Shown here: positions 34,554 through 43,828 of the stretch, in pieces | Numbering within the stretch: the stretch's first letter is position 1 | Layout of the letters: each line of letters starts with the position of its first letter | Source of the DNA: SZAS-103 sp038226665 | GTDB lineage: Bacteria > Pseudomonadota > Gammaproteobacteria > Xanthomonadales > Xanthomonadaceae | Direction of reading: 5' to 3' | Assembly (NCBI GenBank): GCA_038226665.1 | Contig: JBBRQI010000001.1 | Location: 321,299 to 385,298, forward strand | Length of the DNA: 64,000 bases | Made by a program: the position numbers and the translations under genes | Notes under the pieces: generated by a model | What the model was told of the DNA's origin: nothing | Seen by the model: the letters and a program-made list of their open reading frames with translations, nothing else | Databases searched by the model: none

Positions 34554-36508
34554 GGTGGCGATTCCTCTTGTGGCTGTGATGCGATGGCGCTCGCTGGTGT
34601 GGGGCGCGAATGGATGTCGTCGGATTCTGTGTCGCTCGGTTTGACATAACGCGGAAGGCAATCGATATCGGACGCAATGAACGCACGCAGGCTGGTGCTC
34701 ACCGGCAACAGCAGCAATTTCCCCAGCGTATTCTGCAACGACATCGACCGTTTCTGCGCATCCATCCCGCTCAGGTCGATGTACACGCCCCCGGCGGTGA
34801 CCACCTGGTCGAGACGATTTTCATCGGCGATCTTGACCAATTCGTCGTTGATCAGCTTCAGGTCGTGCAGAATCTCCCAGCGCAATTCCTCGACCGAAGG
34901 CGCGTCGCAGATCATCAACACCACGTCGCGAAAATCCGATGCAAGCCATGTTTTACGCTCGATCAGGCCTTCGTGCATCTTTCCGTAACCGTGCGCGTAA
35001 AGCACGCGGCGGATGCGGCGCCGGTATTCGTTGGTTTCCCAGAACCGCCGCGCCTCCGGGTTGCGCCCGACGATTTCCAGGTCCCGGCCCACGCTGACGC
35101 GCAGGATCAGCAGCACGATGTGCAGTCGATCGCCTTCACCAAGCTCCTTGACGTGGTCGTCGTTGCCCAGCGCGCGACCGCGCATGCCGGCAAGGTAGGT
35201 GCGGCAGATACCGAAGAAGGCGAGCGAGTAGCCCACCGACGTGAAGATGTCGAAGAAATAAGTGGTGAACGTCAGCATCAGCATCGCGATCGCGGTCAGC
35301 ACCAGGTTGGTCGCGGTAAAGACCGAATCGATGTCCTGCGATGGCTCGCCGCGCCAGAACGAATATCCGATCAGGATCACCAGCAACGCCGCAAGCCCGT
35401 ACTTGAAGCCCGGCGGCGGCATCCGGATCCAGGTGTTGTTGACCAAGTTCTCGACCGCTTCGGCCTGCAATTCCACGCCCGCCATCTGCGTATCGATGGG
35501 CGTTGGCTTGAAATCGTTGATGCCCGATGCGACGTAACCGACCATCACGATCTTGCCTTTCAGGTCCGGCAATTTTTCACCGGGCTTGAGGCACGGAGTG
35601 TGCTCGTCGGGCAACAGGTCGACCGCGCTGATCACCGGCAGACGGTGGTGTGTGCGCCAGTTCAGGCGGATGCTTTGCGGGAAATCGGTGAACTTGCGAT
35701 GCGTCGCCTGCGCGGCGACGAGCGCCGCCATCGACGGAACTCCCCAGTCGCCAGCCTGTTGCCAGACATCGAAATCGCGCATCACGCCATCGCCCGCGCG
35801 GGTGATGTTGACGAAACCGCTGCGCTTGCGCATCGCCTCGCCGAAGGGAAGGTCCATTCCGATCACCGGCGCATTGCCCGGCTTCGCCACGACCGGCAAC
35901 GCTGTCGGCCATTGATTGATGGTATTCGTCGGCGGAGTGTCGGCCTGGGCATCGCCATAATTCGCGCCGAAAAACGCAGGCGCGCCCAATTGGGCCACCT
36001 GCAACAGCATGTCGTCGGATCCGGCCTGCGCGTTCTGCTTGTCAAGGAAGAGCACGTCGTAACCGACGGCGGCCACGCCGGCATCGCCAAGCGCAGTCAG
36101 CAAATCCGCATGGCGATCGCGCGGCCATGGCCAACCGGCTTCGCCCTTCTTCTCGAAATGCTCGATCGAGCACTCGTCGATCTCGGCGACGATCACGCGG
36201 CCTGAGGATTTCGGATCGATCGGGCGCCTTGCGATCACCGAGTCGAACAACGAATCTTCGGCCGACGCGAGCGAGCGCCCGCCGCCCAGTTGTTGCCCAT
36301 TCCAGACGCCGAATCCGTAGAAGTCCCAGAACAGGAAACCGAGCGCGATCACGGTCATCGCGAGAAAAAACGAGAACCGCAGCCGCGACGCGAACGCCGC
36401 CGACGTGCGCCCGAAGGCACGCTCGTAAAGACCCCACGTCTTGATGAACCATGCCGCCGCGCGCTCGAGCAGGCTCGGTTTCGGCGGCACGCCTTTCTTC
36501 ACAGCCAT
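34529..36508 (-). CDS. CHASE2-domain membrane sensor without a known output domain
   Basis: A 659-residue protein: N-terminal membrane helix (about 44-66, FFLAMTVIALGFLFWDFYGF), a periplasmic CHASE2 domain (about 75-365: VIVAEIDECSIEHFEKKGEAGWPWPR, GYDVLFLDKQNAQAGSD, LPDLKGKIVMVGYVASGINDF), two or three further helices (about 370-455), then a roughly 200-residue cytoplasmic region (from GNDDHVKELGEGDRLHIVLL) in which I see no kinase, GGDEF or cyclase motif. CHASE2 normally precedes such outputs. Its stop overlaps the protease start by 25 bases. A specific partner relation with the protease is inference. Confidence 0.85.
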   Translation of the reverse strand: MAVKKGVPPKPSLLERAAAWFIKTWGLYERAFGRTSAAFASRLRFSFFLAMTVIALGFLFWDFYGFGVWNGQQLGGGRSLASAEDSLFDSVIARRPIDPKSSGRVIVAEIDECSIEHFEKKGEAGWPWPRDRHADLLTALGDAGVAAVGYDVLFLDKQNAQAGSDDMLLQVAQLGAPAFFGANYGDAQADTPPTNTINQWPTALPVVAKPGNAPVIGMDLPFGEAMRKRSGFVNITRAGDGVMRDFDVWQQAGDWGVPSMAALVAAQATHRKFTDFPQSIRLNWRTHHRLPVISAVDLLPDEHTPCLKPGEKLPDLKGKIVMVGYVASGINDFKPTPIDTQMAGVELQAEAVENLVNNTWIRMPPPGFKYGLAALLVILIGYSFWRGEPSQDIDSVFTATNLVLTAIAMLMLTFTTYFFDIFTSVGYSLAFFGICRTYLAGMRGRALGNDDHVKELGEGDRLHIVLLILRVSVGRDLEIVGRNPEARRFWETNEYRRRIRRVLYAHGYGKMHEGLIERKTWLASDFRDVVLMICDAPSVEELRWEILHDLKLINDELVKIADENRLDQVVTAGGVYIDLSGMDAQKRSMSLQNTLGKLLLLPVSTSLRAFIASDIDCLPRYVKPSDTESDDIHSRPTPASAIASQPQEESPPCAPTSES

Positions 36509-36785
36509 GCGCGGTCTTTCCCTTCCCTCGCCAGCGCTTATCGTCGCACGCCATGCTGCCGATTGGTGCGCGGCTAGAATCGTGCGGGCTCGAAATGCGA
36601 TCGGCGGCGAGTCGGTTCGACTGATATCTGGAAACAGTCATCGCAGTCGACGGAAGCTTCATCTGACGCGCGGCACGGTATGTCCAGGACCGCGACCAAT
36701 ACAGGGAAGCCGACATGCAGTCAGCATTCATCCTTCGCGTCGCATGATCCATCGGGAATTTTCCATAACGCCAAGGAGGCGCATC

Positions 36786-37193
36786 ATGAAAAGCCAGCTG
36801 ATTCTTGCCGCGAGCATTGCACTCGTACTCGCTGCCCCCGCATTCGCGCAGTACAACACGCAAGCCACGCCGCCAGCTTCACAAGCAGCTCCCGACCAGA
36901 CAGCCCCCGCCGACTCGCCATCAATGAGTTCCGATGCGCGGCAGCCGGCAGCGACTGCGCCGCACCATCGCATGCGCCATCGCCAGAGTGGCCGACACAG
37001 TTCCGCTGCCGAAGGCTTGACCGGTAACGAATCGGGAACCGCCGCTTACCAAGCCTCCAATCGGGTGAAAAACTATCCGGCCGTCGACCATGGTCACGTT
37101 GCCGGCGATCCGCCGGTCATCGATCACAGCGGCGACCAGACACCCGTCGCGAATCCGACTGCCGCCACGATCACGGTTCCACCGACCCGCTGA
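36786..37193 (+). CDS. small secreted His/Pro/Ala-rich protein
   Basis: A 135-residue protein with a clear signal peptide (about 1-22, LAASIALVLAAPAFA), then a disordered-looking chain rich in Pro, Ala, Gln and Ser with a His-rich patch (APHHRMRHRQSGRH, about 57-70). A strong AAGGAGG Shine-Dalgarno lies 7 bases before ATG 36786. No domain recognised. The His patch could bind metal, but that is a guess. The 277 bases before it, shared with the divergent CHASE2 gene, must hold both promoters; I see no confident boxes there. Confidence 0.75.
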   Translation: MKSQLILAASIALVLAAPAFAQYNTQATPPASQAAPDQTAPADSPSMSSDARQPAATAPHHRMRHRQSGRHSSAAEGLTGNESGTAAYQASNRVKNYPAVDHGHVAGDPPVIDHSGDQTPVANPTAATITVPPTR

Positions 37194-37389
37194 TCGCCGT
37201 TAGCGGAAAACCATTCGCTATTTGCGGAAATTCATCTCCCGCTTCTTGCAGCGCGCATCGAAGTATGGGCAGCCGAATCGAAATCGGCCGCCCTCTTTGA
37301 TTTCGCGGGTCTCTTTCGAACTACGCCGTCATCCGCGCGTCATCACACGGTCACCGGCGTGGCACATGGAATGCGCATACTTCGTGCCC

Positions 37390-38535
37390 ATGCGCTACGC
37401 CATCGTCACCGAGACCTATCCGCCTGAAGTCAACGGCGTCGCATTGACGGTGCATGCACTCGAATCCGGGCTGCGCAGTCGCGGCCACCAGGTCAACGTG
37501 ATCCGCCCGCGCCAGGCTGACGAGTGCGTAGGCGGCAAGGACAATACGGCGGCCCACCAGATGCTGGTACGTGGCGCACCGCTGCCGCGCTATCCCGGAT
37601 TGCGTTTCGGATTGCCCGCTGGGCGCACGCTTGCGGATTCGTGGCGCAAGCAACGGCCCGACGCTATCTACGTGGCGACCGAAGGCCCGCTCGGCTGGTC
37701 GGCGGTGCGCACGGCGCGCAAGCTCGGCATTCCGGCGACGACCGGTTTCCACACGCGCTTCGACGAATACGTCGAACGCTACGGCGCGGCTTTCCTCACG
37801 CCGGTCGCGTTCGCGTGGATGCGGCGCTTCCACAACATGGCCGATGCGACCATTGTGCCGACCGATCAACTTGCGGATTTCCTGCGCTCGCGCGGCTTCC
37901 GCGACGTGCAGGTGTTGCGCCGGGCGGTGGATACAAAACTGTTCGATCCCGCTCGTCGCGATCGTGCGCTGCGCGCATCCTGGGGTCTCGGCGACGATGC
38001 ACTCGCGGTGATGTACCTCGGCCGCATTGCACCGGAAAAGAATCTCGGCCTCGCCATCGCCGCATTCCGCACGATCCAGAAACGGTATCCCGATGCGCGC
38101 TTCGTGTGGGTCGGCGACGGTCCTTCGCGCGCGGCGATCGAATCGGCCCATCCGGATTTCATATTCGTCGGCGTGCATCATGACGAGATGCTTGCTCGGC
38201 ATTTCGCGAGCGCCGATCTGTTTCTGTTTCCAAGCCTCACAGAAACTTTCGGCAACGTCACCCTTGAAGCGATGGCGAGTGCCGTGCCAACCATCGCATT
38301 CGACTATGGCGCCGCGCGCGAACACCTGCGCGCTGGCATCCACGGCGCGGCAGTGCCATTCGGCGACAATGACGCCTTCGTGCGCGCCGCATTGCATCTG
38401 GCATCGGATGCGCGGATGCGTCGCGCCATGGGCGCGCAGGCAAGGATCGCGGTTGCGCAGCTCAATCCGGAATCGGTCGCGTGCAATTTTGATGCGTTGT
38501 TGTCAGGACTCGCGACGCAACGGAGCGCAGCGTGA
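37390..38535 (+). CDS. GT4-family glycosyltransferase
   Basis: A 381-residue GT-B glycosyltransferase. N domain: MRYAIVTETYPPEVNGVALTVHALE, ATEGPLGWSAVRTARKLGIP, TGFHTRFDEYVERYG; C domain: YLGRIAPEKNLGLAI, FVWVGDGPSR and the donor-binding SLTETFGNVTLEAMASAVP with the EX7E glutamates. The pattern is like enzymes that add glucose or mannose to diacylglycerol or polyprenyl acceptors. It is coupled (GTGA) to a PAP2 phosphatase gene, so a lipid-linked substrate is plausible. An alternative ATG at 37366 would add eight residues. Confidence 0.9.
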   Translation: MRYAIVTETYPPEVNGVALTVHALESGLRSRGHQVNVIRPRQADECVGGKDNTAAHQMLVRGAPLPRYPGLRFGLPAGRTLADSWRKQRPDAIYVATEGPLGWSAVRTARKLGIPATTGFHTRFDEYVERYGAAFLTPVAFAWMRRFHNMADATIVPTDQLADFLRSRGFRDVQVLRRAVDTKLFDPARRDRALRASWGLGDDALAVMYLGRIAPEKNLGLAIAAFRTIQKRYPDARFVWVGDGPSRAAIESAHPDFIFVGVHHDEMLARHFASADLFLFPSLTETFGNVTLEAMASAVPTIAFDYGAAREHLRAGIHGAAVPFGDNDAFVRAALHLASDARMRRAMGAQARIAVAQLNPESVACNFDALLSGLATQRSAA

Positions 38536-39110
38536 ACTTGCGCTCGCCCATCGCGCGCGCGCCAACCGCATTCGTTCGGCGCGAGGCGCAGCTGTGCATC
38601 GCCGCAAACCGCTGGGGCCAGCGTGACCTTGTACGTCGCTATTTCGCGGCGGTCAGCCACCTTGGGGACGGTATGTTCTGGTACGCATTGATGGCGATGA
38701 TCGTGCTGGTGCGCGGTATCGAAGGCCAATGGCTGGATGGCTTGCGCGCATCGGTCCACATGGCTGCGACGGGCGTCGTGGCATTGCTGTTGTACCGCAG
38801 CCTGAAACGTTCGACGCGTCGCCGCCGCCCATATGCCGACGACGCGCGCATCACCGCATTGGTACCAGCGCTCGACGAATTCAGCTTCCCATCGGGCCAC
38901 ACCTTGCACGCAGTCGCGTTCACGCTGGTCGCACTCGGCCACTATCCGCTGCTCGCATGGTTGCTGATTCCATTCAGCGCGAGCGTCGGCGCATCACGCG
39001 TCGTCCTTGGTCTGCACTACCCGAGCGACGTGATCGCAGCGACCGCGATCGGCGTCGCCATCGCGAGCGTGTCGTTATGGCTTGTGCCGGGTGCGACATT
39101 GTTTGGTTGA
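38532..39110 (+). CDS. PAP2-family membrane phosphatase
   Basis: A 192-residue integral membrane phosphatase of the phosphatidic acid phosphatase 2 family, acting on lipid phosphates or undecaprenyl pyrophosphate. The three catalytic motifs are KRSTRRRRP (about 95-103), PSGHTLHAV (about 119-127) and SRVVLGLHYPSDV (about 156-168). GTG 38532 overlaps the glycosyltransferase stop by 4 bases, so the pair is cotranslated. Confidence 0.9.
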   Translation: MNLRSPIARAPTAFVRREAQLCIAANRWGQRDLVRRYFAAVSHLGDGMFWYALMAMIVLVRGIEGQWLDGLRASVHMAATGVVALLLYRSLKRSTRRRRPYADDARITALVPALDEFSFPSGHTLHAVAFTLVALGHYPLLAWLLIPFSASVGASRVVLGLHYPSDVIAATAIGVAIASVSLWLVPGATLFG

Positions 39111-39171
39111 ATGCCTTTCCAACAACCCAAATTTTCGGATGGCGCTGCCGGATTCAATGCGTGCGGCAGAT

Positions 39172-39199
39172 GGCGGCGATAGCCCTTGCTACCGCCGCC
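39172..39199. terminator. hairpin between convergent PAP2 and TonB receptor genes
   Basis: A 12-bp stem GGCGGCGATAGC/GCTACCGCCGCC with one mismatch and loop CCTT, 62 bases after the PAP2 stop and 28 before the receptor stop. No T-run on either side. Confidence 0.5.
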
Positions 39200-39226
39200 C
39201 GCACCTGAACCAGTTGAACATCTATA

Positions 39227-41743
39227 TCAATTGAAGTCCTGCGTGAAGCGCAGTCCGAACGTTCGCGGCGCCACCGGTACGACGTAGACCTGGCCGGTTT
39301 TCGGATCGCCTCCATTCGCGCAGACCGTTTCAGTGCACTGCGCGAATCGTGCCACTTGCCCGCGCTCGTCGAACGCGTTTTCGAGGAAGGCATCGAGCGC
39401 CCAGCTGTTTTTCTTGATGCCCACGGAAAAATCGACGGTCGTGTAGGCTGGAAGGTTTCCAAGCAGCTGCCGCTCGACCAGTCGCAGATCCGAGGTGCGC
39501 TGCCCGACGTGGACGACGGCCGCCTGGAAATAGGAGTCCATTCCACCGACAGTGAAATTGTAGCGACCGATGAGATTGGCCTTGACCTTCGGCGTCACCG
39601 GCAATTGGGTTCCTTTTGGCGCTTGTGGTCCGTCCGGATAAGAGACGCCGTTGACAACGCTGCCCGGCGGGCAATCGGTGACTGGATTACCGAGTGCATC
39701 CGTACTGCCGCAGTAGTTGGAAGTCAGCTTGGCGTTGTAGAACGCGACGCCGCCCGAGAGATCCAGGTCGTCGGTCGCCTTCCAGACGATGCTGGTTTCC
39801 AGACCCCTGATTTCGGCCTGGTTGGCGTTCTTGATCGTGGTCAACCCGTTGTCGCCCGGCTCCAGCACCGCGAACTGGAAGTTCTTCCACTTTTCATCGA
39901 ATACCGACCCGTTCCAGCGCACGCGGTTGTTCAGCCAGCTCGTCTTCCAGCCGAACTCAAGGTTATCCAGGTAGTCGGAGACGTAAGGCGGCAGATCGCC
40001 TTTACGGTTGATGCCGCCTGGACGATAGCCTTGCGACCAGGTTCCGTAGATCATCTTGTCAGGATCGATCTGGTAGGTCAGGTTCAATTTTCCGACATGG
40101 TTGGTTTCCTTCACGCTCTTGTCGAGGTTGGTGCAAGGCGCACCGTGGAATGGCCCGGCGAAGCAATCGTTCTCCCCGCTCTTGAATCCGAAGTAGCCCA
40201 CCAGGCTGTTGTCCACCTTGAACTCGCGAATGCCCGCGGTGGCCTTGAGCTTGTCGGTGAAGGCATAGCTCATCTGGCCGAACAACGCCTCGTCCCTGTC
40301 CGTGCGCAGTTGCTCGGTCAGCCAAATCGTGTTCGGCCACCCATCGACCGAACTGGCAGGATCCAGGCCATTGATGAGGTAGTCCTGCTGGATCTGGTGC
40401 GTCTGTTCTTGCCAGTAGAAGCCGCCGACGAAGCTCAGGCGCCAGTCGGCCGGAGAAGCGATGCGCAGTTCGTGGCTGGTCTTGCCGAACGTGTCCACGC
40501 TCTTGATGAATTGCGATGGATTGATGAGGTTGCCGTCCTTGTTGTATCTGTTGTAGGAACCCGCGTACAGGGTGTCGTACCAGAACGAATAGTCGCTGTA
40601 GTCCGAGTCGGCGTGTTCGTGGCGGTTGAGGTGGGCGAACGCGTAGGTCACGTCGAAGTTGCCGATCTTGCCCTGCACGGTCAGCCCTGCCTGGGTCCAG
40701 TTGTCGGTCGCGTCCTCGGGGTAGAAATGAGTGATCTTCAGGTCGCCAACGGCTGGGTCAAAACTGAACTCGCCGTGGGATTTCTGCCGTTGCGAGACCA
40801 CGCTCGGAGTGATGGTCCAGTTGTCGTCGAGGTTGATCTGCAACGCCGCACGCGCGCCATTGGTATCGATGGTGTTGTAGTTGTTCTTCGCCGCACCCGT
40901 GCACACGAGCTGGGCCGTGCTGGTGCAGTTCTGGTTGCTGACCACGCCGCCCCAGCCAGGAGGGTCATCGCTGGGACTGCGAGGAAACTGGCGCGATCCC
41001 GGTACATTGTCGATGTACCCGGCGTCGTGCTTGTCCCACGCGACCACGCGGATCGCTGTGTGGTCATTGAACGGGATGTTGACGTAGCCTTCTTCCAGAT
41101 TGCCGATACCGCCGTGATCCACGGAATCGAGCTCGACGGAATAGCTGGCGGAGAAGCGCTTCGGGTCGGGCTTGTTGGTGATGATGCGCAGAGTGCCGGC
41201 CTGCGAACTCGCGCCGTACAACGTGCCCTGCGGGCCTGCAAGCGACTCGACGCGCGCAATGTCGTAGATGTGCAGGTCGAGCGGACCGTCGATCGTGGTG
41301 ATCGGTTCCTCATCGAGGTACACGCCGACGCTTGGGAGCGGTCCGGAGTGGTTGCCATCGCTGCCGTCGGCGACGCCGCGCATGAAGATCTGTGCGCTGC
41401 CAGGCCCGTCGGCCTGGTACGACACTGTCGGCAAATACTTGACGTAGTCGTCGAAACTCTTGACGTTGAGTTCCTGCAACTTCTGATTGCCGATCACGTC
41501 GAGGCTGATCGGCACCTTTTGCGGGTTCTCCGCGCGTTTCTGCGCGGTGACGGTGATGGTGTCGAGCGTCTTGTGATCCTTCGACGCGGTTGGCGCCGGC
41601 GTCGAAGGATCCTGTGCCGGAGCCTGCGTGGCGTCCTGCGCGAAGGCCATCGAACTGAAAGCGAAATAGATCGCAGCAACGAGCGGCAACCTGCTCAATG
41701 CCGGCGGACGGCATCCGCGTTGCGTCTTCAACGTCTTGTGCAT
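39227..41743 (-). CDS. TonB-dependent outer-membrane receptor
   Basis: An 838-residue 22-strand barrel receptor. From ATG 41743: signal peptide ending SSMAFA, a TonB-box-like TLDTITVTAQKR, plug domain (about 60-180: VPISLDVIGNQKLQELNVKS, QIFMRGVADG, GVYLDEEPI, VESLAGPQGTLYGASSQAGTLRIITNKP), then barrel strands to the last, APRTFGLRFTQDFN. The plug and the lack of an N-terminal secretin-like extension point to an importer, not an ECF-signalling receptor. It lies 28 bases downstream of a TPR-sulfotransferase gene, so they are likely one transcript. Substrate unknown. Confidence 0.92.
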   Translation of the reverse strand: MHKTLKTQRGCRPPALSRLPLVAAIYFAFSSMAFAQDATQAPAQDPSTPAPTASKDHKTLDTITVTAQKRAENPQKVPISLDVIGNQKLQELNVKSFDDYVKYLPTVSYQADGPGSAQIFMRGVADGSDGNHSGPLPSVGVYLDEEPITTIDGPLDLHIYDIARVESLAGPQGTLYGASSQAGTLRIITNKPDPKRFSASYSVELDSVDHGGIGNLEEGYVNIPFNDHTAIRVVAWDKHDAGYIDNVPGSRQFPRSPSDDPPGWGGVVSNQNCTSTAQLVCTGAAKNNYNTIDTNGARAALQINLDDNWTITPSVVSQRQKSHGEFSFDPAVGDLKITHFYPEDATDNWTQAGLTVQGKIGNFDVTYAFAHLNRHEHADSDYSDYSFWYDTLYAGSYNRYNKDGNLINPSQFIKSVDTFGKTSHELRIASPADWRLSFVGGFYWQEQTHQIQQDYLINGLDPASSVDGWPNTIWLTEQLRTDRDEALFGQMSYAFTDKLKATAGIREFKVDNSLVGYFGFKSGENDCFAGPFHGAPCTNLDKSVKETNHVGKLNLTYQIDPDKMIYGTWSQGYRPGGINRKGDLPPYVSDYLDNLEFGWKTSWLNNRVRWNGSVFDEKWKNFQFAVLEPGDNGLTTIKNANQAEIRGLETSIVWKATDDLDLSGGVAFYNAKLTSNYCGSTDALGNPVTDCPPGSVVNGVSYPDGPQAPKGTQLPVTPKVKANLIGRYNFTVGGMDSYFQAAVVHVGQRTSDLRLVERQLLGNLPAYTTVDFSVGIKKNSWALDAFLENAFDERGQVARFAQCTETVCANGGDPKTGQVYVVPVAPRTFGLRFTQDFN

Positions 41744-41771
41744 TGCGTTCCCCTCATGATCGCTATGGATG

Positions 41772-43826
41772 TCAATTGTCGTTTTCCCCAACCCCGAACT
41801 CCGGTACTGACGGATACGCATCCAGTACCGGTCCCAATGCGCCTTTCAATGGTGCAAGCCATGGCTCGAAATGACGCCAGTAATCGACGCCTTCGCGATA
41901 GATCGGCTTGCGCACCTGTTCGGAACTCGCGGTGCGCACCGGCCGCGCGTTCTCGAAAAATCGCAGGCATTGCTCCTCGAATGGGAGCCCGCAATACGCG
42001 AGCAACCGTCGCACTTGCGCCTCGGTGTCATCCACCATCGCTTCGTAGAACACATGATGGATGCGCCCCGGCAACACGTCGTCGAAGTGCGTCATGAGTT
42101 CCACGTAGTCATGGTAATAACGGCCGATGCCGTCGAGGCTATACGTGAAGTTTTGCCCGCGCGCGAACTGTTGCTTGAATCCGGAGAAGCAGCAGGCCAG
42201 CGGATGCCGGCGCGCGTCGATGATCTTCGCGTTCGGCAGCATCAACTGGATCAGGCCGATGTGCGCGAAATTGTTCGGCATCTTGTCGATGAAGAACGGC
42301 GCATCCGTCTTGCGCTGGATGCGCGTGTGCTCGATGTATTGCTCGCCGAGTGCGCGCACCTGATCGGCATCGAGGTTTGCCAGCGCGTCGTGGTAAGGAA
42401 TCGCATGCGCAGGCGTCATCGATGAGGCCGCAGCCTGTTGCCGCAGCAGGCGTGTCGTCGCGATGATCTCCGGCAATTCCATCGTGCCTTCGATCAGCGA
42501 ATGGCTCGACAGGATCTGTTCGATCAAGGTCGATCCGGCGCGCGGCAGGCCCACGATGAAGATCGGGTCGCGTGCGGCCGAACCGAAGCCGGCTCGCACG
42601 TCGAAGAACGACTTCGTGTAGATCTTCTTCGCACGCCGCATGCGCTTCGTGGTGTCGTCGGCGTCGTAGGGATTCTGGCTCAGCCGCAGCGCGTTACCGT
42701 GCTCGTAGTGGCCGAACGAGGACGCGTAGTCGCCTGCGTCCTCCAGCGCCTTTCCCAGCGCGAATTCCAGATGCAGGCGTTGTTCGGTATCGAGTTCGCC
42801 GCGTTCCAGTTCGCTTCGCATCGCCGCGACATCAGCCGCGGCGAAGCGAAAGGTCTTGAGGTTGGCCAAGCTCCACCATGCCTCGCCGAGTGCCGGCTCG
42901 AGCGCAATGCAGCGACGATAGGCTTCGATCGCCTTGTCGCCTTCACCGTGGGTCTTGAGCGCATGGCCGTAACTCAACCAGATGTTCGCCTGGTCCGGAT
43001 ATTCCTTGAGGATGCCCGCATACAGCCCGATCGCCGGGGAGTACTCGCCGATCCGGCACAGCACCACGGCCTTGAGGTTGCGATAACCCGGATTCGATGG
43101 CTCGATCGTCAACAGCTTTTCGATCTCGCCCAGTGCCTCGCTCGGCTTGTTGCCGCGATGCAGGACCAATGCGTAATTCTGTCGCGCCGCATGGAAGCCA
43201 GGCGCAAGTTCGAGGCAGCGCGCGAGCAGGTTCTCGGCATCTTCGTGGCGGCCGAGTCGCGCCGCGACTTCCGCCAGCATGCGGATCGCGGCGACATCGG
43301 TCGGCGATTTCTTCAGGTGCCCGCGCAGCAGCACCTCGGCCTCGGGGATGCGGTTTTCGTACAGCGCATTGGCTGCGCGCAGCAATTCAGGATCGCGGGT
43401 GGAGAACCGGACGTGGTTCGCGTAGGCGGCTTCGGCGCCGGCAGTATCGCCCAGCGCAGTGAGGTGATCGCCCAACGCCAGCCACGCCTGCGGCAGATCG
43501 GGCTTGAGCGCGATCGCGCGGCGCAGCGCTTTCAGTGCCGCATCGCCGCGCTGGGCGCGGCCAAGCGCAATGCCGAGTTCGAAATGCACCATTGCCGACC
43601 TCGGTTGCTCCACTGCAAGCGGTTCGAGCACCTGCAAGGCCTGCGCAATATCGCCACGTCGGCGATGCGATGAACCCAGCACGAGCACGGCCGCTGGATG
43701 ATTGCCCACCGACTTGATGATTTCACCAGCCTGCTCGGCTGCCAGCACCGGATCGACCGCGAGCAGGCGCGAGGCGTGCGCAAGAGCCTGTTCCAGCGAG
43801 GCAGTCGGTTGCTGCGCGGTGCTCAT
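41772..43826 (-). CDS. TPR-repeat sulfotransferase
   Basis: A 684-residue protein with about ten TPR units (about 15-370, e.g. AVLVLGSSHRRRGDIAQALQ, ANIWLSYGHALKTHGEGDKA) fused to a PAPS-dependent sulfotransferase domain (about 410-670). The 5'-PSB loop is FIVGLPRAGSTLIEQILSSH; MPNNFAHIGLIQLMLPNAK and DARRHPLACCFSGFKQ follow, with the 3'-phosphate-binding Arg/Ser. The fold is of the tyrosylprotein/Sulfotransfer_3 type. ATG 43826 is chosen. TPR-sulfotransferase genes recur beside TonB receptor genes in Xanthomonadales; what is sulfated is unknown. Confidence 0.9.
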   Translation of the reverse strand: MSTAQQPTASLEQALAHASRLLAVDPVLAAEQAGEIIKSVGNHPAAVLVLGSSHRRRGDIAQALQVLEPLAVEQPRSAMVHFELGIALGRAQRGDAALKALRRAIALKPDLPQAWLALGDHLTALGDTAGAEAAYANHVRFSTRDPELLRAANALYENRIPEAEVLLRGHLKKSPTDVAAIRMLAEVAARLGRHEDAENLLARCLELAPGFHAARQNYALVLHRGNKPSEALGEIEKLLTIEPSNPGYRNLKAVVLCRIGEYSPAIGLYAGILKEYPDQANIWLSYGHALKTHGEGDKAIEAYRRCIALEPALGEAWWSLANLKTFRFAAADVAAMRSELERGELDTEQRLHLEFALGKALEDAGDYASSFGHYEHGNALRLSQNPYDADDTTKRMRRAKKIYTKSFFDVRAGFGSAARDPIFIVGLPRAGSTLIEQILSSHSLIEGTMELPEIIATTRLLRQQAAASSMTPAHAIPYHDALANLDADQVRALGEQYIEHTRIQRKTDAPFFIDKMPNNFAHIGLIQLMLPNAKIIDARRHPLACCFSGFKQQFARGQNFTYSLDGIGRYYHDYVELMTHFDDVLPGRIHHVFYEAMVDDTEAQVRRLLAYCGLPFEEQCLRFFENARPVRTASSEQVRKPIYREGVDYWRHFEPWLAPLKGALGPVLDAYPSVPEFGVGENDN

Positions 43827-43828
43827 CG

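Noticed and set aside
36509..36785. Small ORFs in the CHASE2/secreted-protein gap
   Set aside because: Frames here lack Shine-Dalgarno sites, signal peptides or motifs and overlap the evident promoter region.
39356..42097. Plus-strand frame of over 900 codons opposite the TonB receptor
   Set aside because: The receptor's signal peptide, plug and barrel are intact on the other strand; the long frame is a composition artefact.
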